A stretch of DNA of 43,411 nt from Nostoc linckia FACHB-104 (GTDB lineage: Bacteria > Cyanobacteriota > Cyanobacteriia > Cyanobacteriales > Nostocaceae), in the NCBI RefSeq assembly GCF_014696615.1, contig NZ_JACJQJ010000072.1, positions 1-43,411 on the forward strand, written 5' to 3'. This document shows positions 20,008 through 30,068 of this stretch, in pieces. A model generated the notes under the pieces. It was not told the origin of the DNA. It made no database searches and saw only the letters and a list, made by a program, of their open reading frames with translations. Position 1 is the first letter of the stretch. Each line of letters starts with the position of its first letter. Position numbers and translations under genes: made by a program.

Positions 20008-21048
20008 TTATGGCGCTGGATTGGGATAACTTGTATGAACTGCGTTTAACTCTGCTAAAATCTCTGGGTTAAGAACTACATTTACACTTTCAATATTTTC
20101 TTGTAGTTGTTGTAGGTTTGTAGCACCAATAATTGTACTACTCACAAACCAGCGACTCCTTACAAAAGCTAAAGCTAATTGAGCAGGTGTTAAATTATGT
20201 TTTTTGGCAATTTCCGCATAAGCTGCTACAGCTTCATTGACATTTTGTTTGAGATAACGTTGTCCAAAACCGGGAAATAGACTTAAGCGGGTATTTTCTA
20301 GTTTGCTATTTTCTATATACTTGCCTGATAACAAACCAAATCCTAGTGGACTGTAGGCGAGTAAACCCACATTTGTGTAATGCGAAACTTCTGCTAAGGC
20401 GGAATCAAAAACGCGATTTAGCAAGTTATAAGCATTCTGAATTGAGACTACTTTAGGTAATCCTAACTTTTTAGCAGCATGAACAAACTTAGTTACGCCC
20501 CAAGGAGTTTCATTACTCAAACCTATATAGCGGACTTTACCTGCTTTGATGACTTCTGCAAAGGCTGCTAATTGCTCAGAAATCTTCACAGTTTCCCGTT
20601 CTAACTCTGGTTTATACTCTGTCTGACCAAAAGTTGGAACATAGCGATCGGGCCAGTGAATTTGGTACAAATCGATATAATCTGTTTGCAATCTTCTCAA
20701 ACTATCATCTACCGCTTGCTGAATATTCTTACTATCAATTTTGATATTTCCTCCCCGTAGCCAATCAAATGGACGACCAGGCCCAGCAATTTTAGTAGCA
20801 ACAATTAGTTTATCCCGCTGCTGGTTTCTCAACCATTCGCCAATATAAGCTTCTGTTTTTCCTTGGGTTTCCCCACGAGGCGGGACTGGGTACATTTCCG
20901 CCGTATCAATAAAGTTTACCCCGTGGGCAATAGCATAATCTAATTGCTGATGGGCTTCTTCAATAGTATTTTGATGCCCATAAGTCATGGTTCCCAAACA
21001 AATTTCGGAAACTTTTAAGTCACTTTCACCGAGTTGGTTGTATTTCAT
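20008..21048 (-). CDS. tas: Aldo/keto reductase, Tas type
   Basis: 346 residues, the same length as E. coli Tas. Catalytic tetrad residues are visible: Asp and Tyr in FIDTAEMYPVPPRGETQGKTE, Lys in IVATKIAGPG, His in DLYQIHWPDRYVPTFG; NADPH-binding residues near SSTIIGATNLQQLQENI. It reduces an unknown carbonyl. Not obviously sulfur-related, though it lies inside the organosulfur region. Confidence 0.9.
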   Translation of the reverse strand: MKYNQLGESDLKVSEICLGTMTYGHQNTIEEAHQQLDYAIAHGVNFIDTAEMYPVPPRGETQGKTEAYIGEWLRNQQRDKLIVATKIAGPGRPFDWLRGGNIKIDSKNIQQAVDDSLRRLQTDYIDLYQIHWPDRYVPTFGQTEYKPELERETVKISEQLAAFAEVIKAGKVRYIGLSNETPWGVTKFVHAAKKLGLPKVVSIQNAYNLLNRVFDSALAEVSHYTNVGLLAYSPLGFGLLSGKYIENSKLENTRLSLFPGFGQRYLKQNVNEAVAAYAEIAKKHNLTPAQLALAFVRSRWFVSSTIIGATNLQQLQENIESVNVVLNPEILAELNAVHTSYPNPAP

Positions 21049-21829
21049 AATTTCTGCATCAATTCTCTTAATTACTTTTACAGCAGATTACAGGTAAATG
21101 AGGTAAAACAATTAAATTTATATCAGCTAAAACACATCTAAGATTTGCAGATTAAATTTTATCAATTTCTTGTGGAGTAGGCATCTTGTCTGCCCAAATA
21201 ATGTAACTTAAATGCTGATTAGCTTATCAATCTTGTGGTGTGAGTATCTTAACCGCTACAGGTTTACTTTGTAAGAGAGAAAATCTGCTGGATTTCACCA
21301 AAAGTCAAACCATTAAATAATTTGGGATTCTTAGATTTGGCATTTCTGGCTTATCCCATACATAAAGATTTGGGAAAAATCTTAAAATACTATTAATTTA
21401 CCGAATTGCCGGAGTTAACACTAAAAAAGTATACTACCAGACATTACTCATAGAAACAAGTTTATTTTGGGAATTTTAAAAAAATAGAGAGTATGTAACT
21501 AAAAATACTCATTCTCTACAGTTTTTCTGAAATACTGGTATCCTGTAATATTAAATCTACTAAAATTCGACCAAATTACCGGACTTTAATCGCGACAGGT
21601 AATTTGGTAGTAGCTACAAAGTGATTTTCTCTCTCTGAATTTTGTACTTAGAAGAGAAAAATTGTGACGGAGATTTGTAACTCACTCTCCAGATAAAAGC
21701 TGGAGTCTGAAAGATAATGACACTGCCAACTTCAAGCAGAAAATTTCCAAAAAATTAACTAAGTTATTTGCTTGATGTCTTCGGCAGTACAGAGGATTTG
21801 TCCTAGATCGAATTGTTTGTTCAATCAAA
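21049..21829. promoter_or_regulatory. Long upstream region of the porin gene
   Basis: 780 bases. A perfect 11-bp inverted repeat ACCAAATTACC (21570-21580) / GGTAATTTGGT (21598-21608) with 17-base spacing is the main structure. Just before and overlapping it, TACTAAAATTCGACCAAATTACCG-type sequence (about 21559-21582) is shared with the region upstream of ssuB (about 33997-34020). This pair is a candidate operator for a common regulator. Confidence 0.5.
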
Positions 21830-23650
21830 ATGAAAAAAATTTTTGGGAATTTATTGCTGACCTTACCAACGTTTGTAGTGCTGCTTTTATTAGCAACTAG
21901 CGCGAAAACTTTTGCTCAAGAAGTTTCTGCCCAAAAAGAAGCAGAAACTCCATTAACTACATTACCCCCAGCGCTTGAGGCTAATTTAACAGGCTCAGCC
22001 ACTCCAGAGACTCAGGCAGAATCAAAACCATCTGTCATCAAGACAGCACCTTTGAGTCCCATCGCACAAGTTCCAGTTTTACAGCCTACGACCCCAACAC
22101 CAAATAGCGATTTAGGACAAGTCACTTCTGTCTCGCAATTATCTGATGTTCAGCCTACAGATTGGGCATTCCAGGCGCTACAGTCTTTAGTTGAGCGCTA
22201 TGGGGTAATTGCTGGCTATCCCGATGGCACATTTAAAGGGAACCGCGCCCTCACGCGTTATGAATTTGCGGCTGGTTTAAATGCAGCCCTCGACAGACTC
22301 AACGAATTGATTGCAACTAGCACTGCTGACTTAGTTAAGCGAGAAGACTTAAATACCCTGCAAAAGCTGCAAGAACAATTTTCTGCCGAACTCGCCACTT
22401 TACGAGGACGAGTAGACTCTCTCGAAGCGCGTTCTGCCAAGTTAGAAGCCACTCAATTTTCTACAACTACTAAACTGCAAGGTTTAGCACAATTCTTTCT
22501 CGCTGATACCTTTGGTAATCGTGTCGGTACAAACAGAGATAGTACCAATACTTTTTTAGGCTATCGTGCAACCCTCGCTCTACAAACTAGCTTTACAGGC
22601 AAAGACCAGTTGACAACTAGCTTAACAGCATCCAACTTTGTGGCTTTAGGCGGTGCGACTGCTGTCGGTGGGACACCGCTAACTGGAACAAACCAAACCC
22701 GGTTTAATACAGAACGCAGCACTGCTTATGCTGCAGACAATAATCTTTATCTTGATAGGTTGTTCTATCGCTTCCCATTCGGGAAAAACACTACCGTCTG
22801 GGTAGGTGCAAGGGCACTGCAACCTGTAACTTTTGCCCCTACTCTTAATCCCTTAGTTGGTAATGCCCAAACTGGTACTCTATCCCGATTTGGACTCTTC
22901 AACCCTGTCATTTACCGACCTGGTTTTGACGGCGCTGGTTTAGCTTTCGCCCATAAATTTAGCAATCAACTCCAACTCAACGCAGGTTATATCGTAGATG
23001 ATGCTTTAGGTAGTAATCCTGCAGGAAACGCCACTAATTCGGGTGGATTGTTTGGTAATGCTTATGAAGCACTAGCACAGTTAACTTTTACTCCTAGTCG
23101 CAGTCTAGATATTAGTTTCGCCTACGCCCGTAAATACTTCCCCACTCCGGTTTCTCCCGGCCCTAACGGTACAGTAGTTGTCGCGCCTGGGTCTGGTTAT
23201 AACATCACTGGTGGTACAGGTACTGCTAACGCTGCTCGTCCTTTTGGTTTAGCGCCTACTTCATCAGATAACTTTGGGCTGCAAGTTAACTGGAAAGCTA
23301 GTAATGCTTTCCATATAGGTGGCTGGTTTGGTTATACACAAGCCCATCAAGAAGGTACTAGTAATGATGCAACTATCATTAACGCGGCGCTAACTCTGGC
23401 GCTTCCAGATTTGGGTAAAAAAGGCAATTTGGCTGGGTTTGTCTTTGGTATCCCACCCAAAGTTACGAGTAATGATGTAGCTGCTCGCAGAGATAATGAT
23501 ACCTCTTTTCATATAGAGGGTTTTTATACTCATAGATTTAATGACAACATTAGTGTGACCCCAACTCTGTTCGTCATTACTAACCCAGAAGCTAACTCTA
23601 ACAACGATCCAATTTGGGTAGGTGCTCTGCGTACTACTTTCACTTTCTAA
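21830..23650 (+). CDS. SLH-domain OprB-type outer-membrane porin lacking Met and Cys
   Basis: 606 residues: signal peptide (about 1-29, cut after TFAQ), a Pro/Thr-rich stretch, one SLH domain (SQLSDVQPTDWAFQALQSLV...GYPDGTFKGNRALTRYEFAAGLN, about 104-160) that binds peptidoglycan, a coiled coil (about 165-215), then a beta-barrel ending in TFTF (C-terminal Phe). This is the cyanobacterial SomA/OprB porin architecture. Reading the whole protein I find no Met after the initiator and no Cys at all. Cys is normally rare in porins but several Met residues are usual. Placed just before a sulfonate-binding protein, it is probably the outer-membrane entry route for organosulfur compounds. Confidence 0.9.
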   Translation: MKKIFGNLLLTLPTFVVLLLLATSAKTFAQEVSAQKEAETPLTTLPPALEANLTGSATPETQAESKPSVIKTAPLSPIAQVPVLQPTTPTPNSDLGQVTSVSQLSDVQPTDWAFQALQSLVERYGVIAGYPDGTFKGNRALTRYEFAAGLNAALDRLNELIATSTADLVKREDLNTLQKLQEQFSAELATLRGRVDSLEARSAKLEATQFSTTTKLQGLAQFFLADTFGNRVGTNRDSTNTFLGYRATLALQTSFTGKDQLTTSLTASNFVALGGATAVGGTPLTGTNQTRFNTERSTAYAADNNLYLDRLFYRFPFGKNTTVWVGARALQPVTFAPTLNPLVGNAQTGTLSRFGLFNPVIYRPGFDGAGLAFAHKFSNQLQLNAGYIVDDALGSNPAGNATNSGGLFGNAYEALAQLTFTPSRSLDISFAYARKYFPTPVSPGPNGTVVVAPGSGYNITGGTGTANAARPFGLAPTSSDNFGLQVNWKASNAFHIGGWFGYTQAHQEGTSNDATIINAALTLALPDLGKKGNLAGFVFGIPPKVTSNDVAARRDNDTSFHIEGFYTHRFNDNISVTPTLFVITNPEANSNNDPIWVGALRTTFTF

Positions 23651-23804
23651 GCAGAATCACCCAATTTGGGATTAATAGTTTTAACTAGATATTCATCTCG
23701 AATAATCTTACCTATTCTATATGCGATCGCAGTTTTATATCCATAAACTACGGTAACTTGATTAACTTAATGTATAATCAAGGATCTCAGATAGGTAAAT
23801 TCTG

Positions 23805-24902
23805 ATGATGAGTTCGATTTTTCAGCGTTTGTTCGCCGGATTGAAGAGATTCCGATTCACTCAATTTGCGCGTCAAAATAGTATCTTTTCCCTTGTGCGT
23901 CTTCCGGTGGCTGGGGCTTTTATTGCTAGCTTATGTCTCAGCCTTTTATTTTCATCTTGCACAGCTAATAATGGCAGCAATAATACTACTTCTGCTAATA
24001 ATTCTAATCAACCTAAAACATCTGTAGTCAAGTTTGGCTATCAAAAATCAGCAATTCTTCTTAAGAGTAAAGGCGTTTTAGAAAAGCGGTTACAACCTCA
24101 AGGTGTTTCTGTACAGTGGATAGAATTTCCTGCTGGGCCACAGCTTTTAGAAGCAATGAATGTCGGTAGTATTGATTTTGGTCATACCGGAGAATCACCA
24201 CCAATCTTTGCCCAAGCTGCGGGTGCATCATTAACATACATTGCGGGAATTGCGCCTAGCCCTGCGGGTCAAGCTATTCTAGTTCCTCCAGATTCTCCAA
24301 TTAAAACTGTCACTGACTTGAAGGGCAAAAAAATCGCCTTTCAAAAAGGTTCTAGCGCTCATTATCTGCTGTTACAAGTGTTAGAAAAATTTGGCTTGCA
24401 ATACAGTGATGTTCAACCAATATATCTACCACCTGCTGATGCAAGAGCAGCATTAGTCAAAGGAAGTTTAGATGCTTGGGTAATTTGGGACCCATTTTAT
24501 GCAGCAGCACAAAAAGCAATTAATGCTCGTGTTTTGATTGATGGGACAGAAGTGAACAAGCAAGGAGGATATTACTTAGCTAGTCGCAAATTTGCTACCG
24601 AAAATCCCGAAATCATTAAGTCAATGTTAGAGGAAATTAAAACCCTTGAAGATTGGTCAGATAAACATCGAGATGAAGTAGCCGCCACCCTCTCACCTGT
24701 ACTAGGCATTGACTTAGAAACAATGCAAAAAGCTACACAACGAAAGAAATTTGGTATTGTGCCTATTGATAGCAATTTAATTGCTATACAGCAGAAAGTT
24801 GCTGATAAATTCTATGAATTGAAATTGATTCCTAAACAAATTGATGTCAAGGAAGCAATGCTTTCACCAGAACAATATGCAGCCTTTTCACCAAAGATAT
24901 AG
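23805..24902 (+). CDS. ssuA: SsuA-type aliphatic sulfonate-binding lipoprotein (copy 1)
   Basis: 365 residues (ATG 23805 or the adjacent 23808). Signal segment with lipobox LLFSSC (Cys about residue 53), low-complexity Asn/Ser linker, then the SsuA domain: VKFGYQKSAILLKSKGVLEKRL, EFPAGPQLLEAMNVGSIDFGHTGESPPIFAQAAG, DLKGKKIAFQKGSSAHYLLLQVLEK, AWVIWDPFYA. It binds an aliphatic sulfonate for an ABC importer. It has only four internal Met in the mature part, fewer than usual but not eradicated. A strong hairpin follows at 24957. Confidence 0.9.
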   Translation: MMSSIFQRLFAGLKRFRFTQFARQNSIFSLVRLPVAGAFIASLCLSLLFSSCTANNGSNNTTSANNSNQPKTSVVKFGYQKSAILLKSKGVLEKRLQPQGVSVQWIEFPAGPQLLEAMNVGSIDFGHTGESPPIFAQAAGASLTYIAGIAPSPAGQAILVPPDSPIKTVTDLKGKKIAFQKGSSAHYLLLQVLEKFGLQYSDVQPIYLPPADARAALVKGSLDAWVIWDPFYAAAQKAINARVLIDGTEVNKQGGYYLASRKFATENPEIIKSMLEEIKTLEDWSDKHRDEVAATLSPVLGIDLETMQKATQRKKFGIVPIDSNLIAIQQKVADKFYELKLIPKQIDVKEAMLSPEQYAAFSPKI

Positions 24903-24956
24903 GTATGGGTAATAGATATAGCAATCCTATTTAATTGGTGAAATTTTGTGCTGTTT

Positions 24957-24988
24957 AGATCCCCGACTTTTATAAAAGTCGGGGATCT
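24957..24988 (+). terminator. Hairpin after ssuA copy 1
   Basis: 15-bp perfect stem AGATCCCCGACTTTT / AAAAGTCGGGGATCT followed by ATCTTTTT. The same CCCCGACTTTT core recurs in the hairpin at 32800-32832, so it may be a dispersed palindrome serving as a terminator. Confidence 0.6.
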
Positions 24989-25515
24989 ATCTTTTTATGT
25001 TTAATCTGATAAATTGATGTGTAAAATACTTGATTTCTGCCGTTGTTTATGAGAAAGTCTGAATTAAGATAAATACGGCAAGTCGATAGATTTTAAGTAA
25101 TTAATGTTAATTAAGGAAAGCTTACTAGTTGTAACTATAGATTATGGACTATGCATTAGTCCTAAAAACATACTATAGACAGTCATGCGTTCCGTTAGGT
25201 TGCCGCAGATATCGCACTTTTCACAGCATCACTAAGTGCCTACATGATTGTTGAAAAAAACTAGTACAACACGGCGTAAATAAACAGACCATTCAAAATC
25301 CGCAAAACGCTTACTCTGTCTTAATTTTGAATTTTGAATTTTGAATTCCGCCTTGCGGTACTAGGACATTGTTATAGCAATCCGTTGAGTCACAAAAATT
25401 CTGACAAGCTTGGACTCACAAAAGTTTTTCAATTACGAATTACGTAGACGCGCAGCGGCTTCCCGCAGGGTATTAGTAATTATCTCGACGATTTTTTTAT
25501 CAGTGGAGACATCTT
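24989..25515. other. Intergenic region upstream of the haloperoxidase-like gene
   Basis: AT-rich; contains 'ttttgaatt' tandem repeats (25325-25346), a MITE end (TATAGCAATCC near 25375) and a small dispersed palindrome (about 25443-25470, GCGCAGCGGCTTCCCGC type). No gene recognised. Confidence 0.45.
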
Positions 25516-27339
25516 ATGCCAGTAGATCCCTATTCTCACGACAGTTCTGAACAGGATGCTTTAATTCCTAGTGAAACACCAAAAGTTAAGCGAACCCGAC
25601 GCTTTTTACTTGGTGGTGCTAGTAGACGCTCTTTTCTTGGTCGTGTCGGGTTGTTTACAACTTCTAGTGTAGTGGCTGGAGTTTTAGGTTCATCTATTAC
25701 ATCTAAAAAGGGAGAAAATACGGTTCAGGCTGCGGAACCTAAAGCAAAGTCTGACCATAATAACTTACGAGAGAAAGCTTTTCAAGTACGTACAACAGCA
25801 GCAAAGAATAATCGAGAAATTCCTATTCCTCCCCATCCGACGAATGGAGATGAAGCAAAATACGCCAACAAAATTGCCACAGATACACGTGGATTACCCC
25901 ATAATCAGTTGGGCGAAGTGGATTTGAAGGCCTATCAATCTTTTATTAATGCCTTAAACTCTGGCGACCCTAAGGAGTATGAAAAAATCGTTTTGGGTGG
26001 CAAACGCAAGCTGGTACAACCACTCACACCATTAGCAATTAGCTTGAGTGGGGCCAATACTTGCCAATTAGCCATTCCCATACCGCCTACCCTTGACAGT
26101 GCAGAACAAGCGGCGGAATTCATCGAACTAGCTTGGCAACATCTTTTACAAGATGTACCTTTTAGCGAGTATCGTAACGATACAAATAACCCGTTGATTT
26201 TGGCAGCTTTGCAAGAGTTAAATCAGTTGTCAGGATTTAAAGGGCCGAAAAAGAATGGCAAGGTAACACCAGAACTGCTATTTAGAGGTACAGCAATTTA
26301 TGCTGATGCTGCTGGTAAAGCGATTTCCTACACCTTACCAGGAGCAGAAACTGGCCCTTATGTTTCACAGTTTTTGCTGCGTCCTGTACCTGCGGGAACC
26401 CTTAATTATGCTCAACTGAACCGCGTTCCGCTAGCTATTCCCGAAAACACTTTCCAAACGAATTATGATGAATGGTTGCTAGTGCAAAATGGTGGTGAGT
26501 CTGGGAGAACGATTAAGTTTGACTCTACCCGCCGCTACTTTATTAATGGACGCGACCAAGCAGAGATTGCTCATACGCCACCACCTGTCTATGGAAATGC
26601 TGCTTTAATTCTCGTTGCTAAACCAGTTACAGATAATCCTCTAGGTGGTGGTGTAGGCGCACCTTTCAATCCCAGTAATCCTTATAACAAATCAAAGACT
26701 CAAGTAGGTGGTTCGGGGACATTTGGCCCTGGATATTCCCAATCTTTGCTCAGTTGGGTAGGGCCACATGCAATTAGAGCCGCTTACTGGCAGAAATACT
26801 ACGTTCACCGTCGTCTGAGGGCAGAGGCTTATGGTGGCTTGGTTCATAATAATCAGGTGAAGAAAACCAGCTATCCAATTCACTCTGATGTGTTAAAGTC
26901 AGAAGCCCTCGATCGCATTTTCAGTAAATATAAATCCTATTTACTACCCCAAGGTTATCCTGAAGGCTCACCTCTCCATTCTTCTTATCCTGGGGGTGCT
27001 TCAGTGTCGGCTGGTGCTAGCGTAACGATTTTGAAAGCGCTATTTGATGAAAATTATGTGATTCCCAACCCGGTGATACCCGATCCCCAAGATCCTACCA
27101 AATTGATTCCCTATGAAGGGCCACCGTTGACTGTGGGTGGAGAATTGAACAAACTGGCGGCGAATATTGGACTAGGTCGCAATGCTGCGGGGATTCACTG
27201 GCGCACAGATGCTGCTGCTTCATTAGCACTTGGGGAAGCGATCGCAATTAGTATTCTGAGGGATGAGAAGCTAACATTCCGCGAAATATTTGAAGGTTTC
27301 ACATTCACCAAATTTGATGGTACAAAAGTAACCATTTAA
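25516..27339 (+). CDS. Vanadium-haloperoxidase-like exported protein with altered active site, almost free of Met/Cys
   Basis: 607 residues with a Tat signal (SRRSFLGRVG and a hydrophobic stretch). The C-terminal half matches the vanadate-dependent haloperoxidase/PAP2 superfamily: WQKYYVHRRLRAEAYGG (Lys and Arg vanadate ligands) and GRNAAGIHWRTD (second Arg and the His that coordinates vanadium). The central motif normally reads SYPSGHA; here it is SYPGGAS, so the Ser ligand is Gly and the acid-base His is Ala. Haloperoxidase activity is therefore doubtful; a phosphatase/sulfatase-like or non-redox role is possible. Apart from the initiator I find no Met, and only one Cys (GANTCQL). Its position between sulfonate uptake and cpc3 suggests expression in sulfur starvation. 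Confidence 0.82.
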   Translation: MPVDPYSHDSSEQDALIPSETPKVKRTRRFLLGGASRRSFLGRVGLFTTSSVVAGVLGSSITSKKGENTVQAAEPKAKSDHNNLREKAFQVRTTAAKNNREIPIPPHPTNGDEAKYANKIATDTRGLPHNQLGEVDLKAYQSFINALNSGDPKEYEKIVLGGKRKLVQPLTPLAISLSGANTCQLAIPIPPTLDSAEQAAEFIELAWQHLLQDVPFSEYRNDTNNPLILAALQELNQLSGFKGPKKNGKVTPELLFRGTAIYADAAGKAISYTLPGAETGPYVSQFLLRPVPAGTLNYAQLNRVPLAIPENTFQTNYDEWLLVQNGGESGRTIKFDSTRRYFINGRDQAEIAHTPPPVYGNAALILVAKPVTDNPLGGGVGAPFNPSNPYNKSKTQVGGSGTFGPGYSQSLLSWVGPHAIRAAYWQKYYVHRRLRAEAYGGLVHNNQVKKTSYPIHSDVLKSEALDRIFSKYKSYLLPQGYPEGSPLHSSYPGGASVSAGASVTILKALFDENYVIPNPVIPDPQDPTKLIPYEGPPLTVGGELNKLAANIGLGRNAAGIHWRTDAAASLALGEAIAISILRDEKLTFREIFEGFTFTKFDGTKVTI

Positions 27340-27471
27340 ATTTTCTCCACTTCTAGTTCGTCAAGGGAACTTGGTGGGGTAAAGGTTAAGGGTTAAGGGT
27401 GAAGGGGAAAGGTTTTTGATTCCTTACCCTTCCCCAGCCTTTACCTCACATTTTTGGTTTGGCAGACTTTT

Positions 27472-27504
27472 AAAAATCCCACGGTTTTAAGCCGTGGGAT
27501 TTTT
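27472..27504 (+). terminator. Strong intrinsic terminator-like hairpin
   Basis: AAAAATCCCACGG pairs fully with CCGTGGGATTTTT across a 7-base loop, with a T-rich tail and A-rich upstream arm, about 130 bases after the haloperoxidase-like gene. It could act in both directions. Confidence 0.75.
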
Positions 27505-28403
27505 GCTTTATAGGCTCAAAGCCATCCCATATACACATAAACTGCTCAAAGCTCATTTACTAGCCTTTAGAGGCTATTTGCGGCTGTGTATGACAATCTG
27601 TCTTTCCTCTGTCCAATGCCCAATACCCATTTTCATGCTAGAGTAAACGCCCATTCTTAGCAGGGCTTTATAGTCGTTAATTCTCCCCTTTTCAAGTGGG
27701 AATTCTAATGTAAACTGATAATCCACTAACCTAGTTTCAATAACATACTGCTTTTTTATTACAGTTTGTAAACTTTTTCAGAAAAAATGTGATTGTGATT
27801 TCCTTTTTTATCTTTTTTTTGTATTTAATATCACGTTTTTAATGAGAGAAGATTATTGTTTAACAAAAGAATGAACAGTTAATAATATTTTTGAATTGAA
27901 ACAATAACTTAAATTTATTTACTATTTATACATTTTTGATAATACTCTTAATCGCGCAAAACCGCTTCTGGTATTGGTTTCTGTGATTTTCGACATCAAA
28001 CGCAGATTGACAAAATTACTAGTAGTCAAATCTTGAAGCTGGGTTTTTAACTATATAAAAAATTCATTATACTTATTAGAATAATCATTAAACATTTCTT
28101 AATAAAAAATGTCTGCGAAGCATTATAAAAATAATTTGTAAGGGTTGAGAGGGCAAACCAAGTAAATGAAGGCTCTAATTTTTTAGGTCTAAATGCTTGG
28201 CTTAAATAACTGAAAATCTTTCCAACAAAAATGAAAGTATCTTCAGTTTTTACACTAAAATCAATGTTTCAATCAAAACAGATTTGATTTTTTTGAAACA
28301 TGATTAAGCTGTAATAAAACAACAAAAGCTGAATGCTTCATTTTTTCACTTAAACCCTCATCAATTAATTACTCAATTAATCAAAATTTAGGAGAATCAC
28401 ACT
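27505..28403. promoter_or_regulatory. Long leader/promoter region of the cpc3 operon
   Basis: About 900 AT-rich bases with no gene. It must contain the sulfur-responsive promoter and 5' leader of the phycocyanin operon, but I cannot identify the boxes. AGGAG at about 28391 provides the ribosome binding site for cpcB3. Confidence 0.5.
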
Positions 28404-28925
28404 ATGGTGCAAGATGCATTTTCCAAGGTTGTTTCCCAAGCTGACGCAAGAGGCGAATATCTAAGTGATGGTCAGTTAGATGCTCTCATCAACTTAGTTA
28501 AAGAAGGTAACAAGCGCGTTGACGTTGTTAACCGGATTTCTAGCAATGCATCTTCCATTGTTGCTAACGCAGCTCGTTCATTGTTCGCTGAACAACCTCA
28601 ACTAATTGCGCCTGGTGGAAATGCTTATACTAACCGTCGTGCAGCAGCTTGTGTACGGGATTTGGAAATCATCCTTCGCTACGTTACCTATGCAATTTTT
28701 GCTGGAGATGCTAGCGTTCTAGACGATCGCGCGCTGAATGGCTTGCGGGAAACCTATTTGGCATTGGGTACTCCTGGCGCTTCCGTTGCAGTTGGTATTC
28801 AAAAGCTCAAAGAATCTTCAATCGCCATCGCTAACGATCCTAACGGTATTACCCGTGGTGATTGCAGCAATCTGATTGCAGAAGTTTCTGGTTATTTCGA
28901 TCGCGCAGCAGCAGCAGTTGCCTAA
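28404..28925 (+). CDS. cpcB3: Phycocyanin beta subunit, sulfur-starvation form
   Basis: 173 residues, full-length CpcB ([43 protein letters not shown]). The only Cys are the two bilin attachment sites, C83 (AACVRDLEI) and C154 (RGDCSNL); the only Met is the initiator. Usual CpcB has several Met and an extra Cys near residue 110 (DDRCLNG, here DDRALNG). This fits the cpc3 phycocyanin of Calothrix PCC 7601, which is made under sulfur limitation so that the most abundant cell protein consumes little sulfur. It is the first gene of a five-gene operon; the phycobilisome rod is its place of action. Confidence 0.93.
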   Translation: MVQDAFSKVVSQADARGEYLSDGQLDALINLVKEGNKRVDVVNRISSNASSIVANAARSLFAEQPQLIAPGGNAYTNRRAAACVRDLEIILRYVTYAIFAGDASVLDDRALNGLRETYLALGTPGASVAVGIQKLKESSIAIANDPNGITRGDCSNLIAEVSGYFDRAAAAVA

Positions 28926-29044
28926 ACATCAAAACACTTTCTATTAGGCCTCTTGCATAAAAGCAAAATTGATTTGAAAAAGCAATTTTTGCAAGAAGTC
29001 TATTCAACAAATTTTTTGTAAAAGCAATTAGGAGAAGTTCTTCA

Positions 29045-29536
29045 ATGACTAAAACACCATTAACTGAAGCAGTTGTAGCTGCTGATTCCCAAGGCCGTTT
29101 CTTAAGCAGCACCGAACTCCAAGTTGCATTTGGTCGTTTTCGCCAAGCTGGTTCTAGCTTAGAAGCTGCAAAAGCATTATCTAAAAAAGCTTCTAGCCTT
29201 GCAGAAGCTGCTGCTAATGCTGTGTACCAAAAATTCCCCTACACCACCACCACATCTGGCCCTAACTACGCTTCTACTCAAACCGGTAAAGATAAGTGCG
29301 TGCGTGATATCGGCTATTACCTGCGGATTGTTACTTACGGTTTAGTTGTTGGTGGTACAGGCCCAATCGATGATTATTTGATTGGTGGTTTGGCTGAAAT
29401 CAACCGTACCTTTGAATTATCTCCTAGCTGGTACATTGAAGCTCTCAAATATATCAAAGCTAATCATGGTTTAAGCGGCGACCCTGCTGTTGAAGCTAAC
29501 TCCTACATTGATTACATCATCAATGCTCTAAGCTAA
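29045..29536 (+). CDS. cpcA3: Phycocyanin alpha subunit, sulfur-starvation form
   Basis: 163 residues, full-length CpcA ([20 protein letters not shown] ... [13 protein letters not shown] ... [18 protein letters not shown]). Its only Cys is the bilin site C85 (DKCVRDIG) and the only Met is the initiator; the common Met/Cys positions (for example TYCLV) are replaced (TYGLV). GGAG precedes the start. It forms the alpha-beta monomer with cpcB3, 119 bp upstream. Confidence 0.93.
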   Translation: MTKTPLTEAVVAADSQGRFLSSTELQVAFGRFRQAGSSLEAAKALSKKASSLAEAAANAVYQKFPYTTTTSGPNYASTQTGKDKCVRDIGYYLRIVTYGLVVGGTGPIDDYLIGGLAEINRTFELSPSWYIEALKYIKANHGLSGDPAVEANSYIDYIINALS

Positions 29537-30068
29537 GTTGGCTCAATTTAAGTACAGCAGCAAATGGTCGGTTGATAAATCAGATCAATTCGCAGCTATG
29601 GGTTCTAAAAAGCTTTTCAGTTTTGTGTAACACGGGTAGGAAAATCCTTTGGTAATTATGCAATACAAATGAATAGTATTACCAAATGATTTTTGACAGT
29701 CATTAATCCTGTTCCACAACAACTGAATATCAAGTTTGCAGCCGTAAAAAGTTGCAAATTGCAAAAGCGTCAAGCATTTGTGTAGTAAGCTGAGATATTT
29801 ATAAACACTGACTTCATTATGTGTTAGCAGTCAATTATGAATGACTCAAATACCTATGTTGTCTGGGTAGATAAATTCTCATCTTATTACGCAAGGCTTT
29901 TTCTTAATTGTGAAAAAAAAAATTTATTAACAAATTTTGTAAATGAGGACTTTAGTCCTTTACTTTAAAGCACTAAAGTGCTGATTACGAAGTTGACCAT
30001 TTTTTAGCTGTAACTTAAAAAATTTTTACCGAGTTTAACGGGTTAGAAAATAAGGAACAGATAAGATT
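29537..30068. other. Gap between cpcA3 and the linker genes
   Basis: 530 bases. Two small palindromes AGGACTTTAGTCCT and AGCACTAAAGTGCT (about 29946-29983) are the only structures; such sites after cpcA often set the ratio of subunits to linkers. No gene recognised. Confidence 0.4.
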
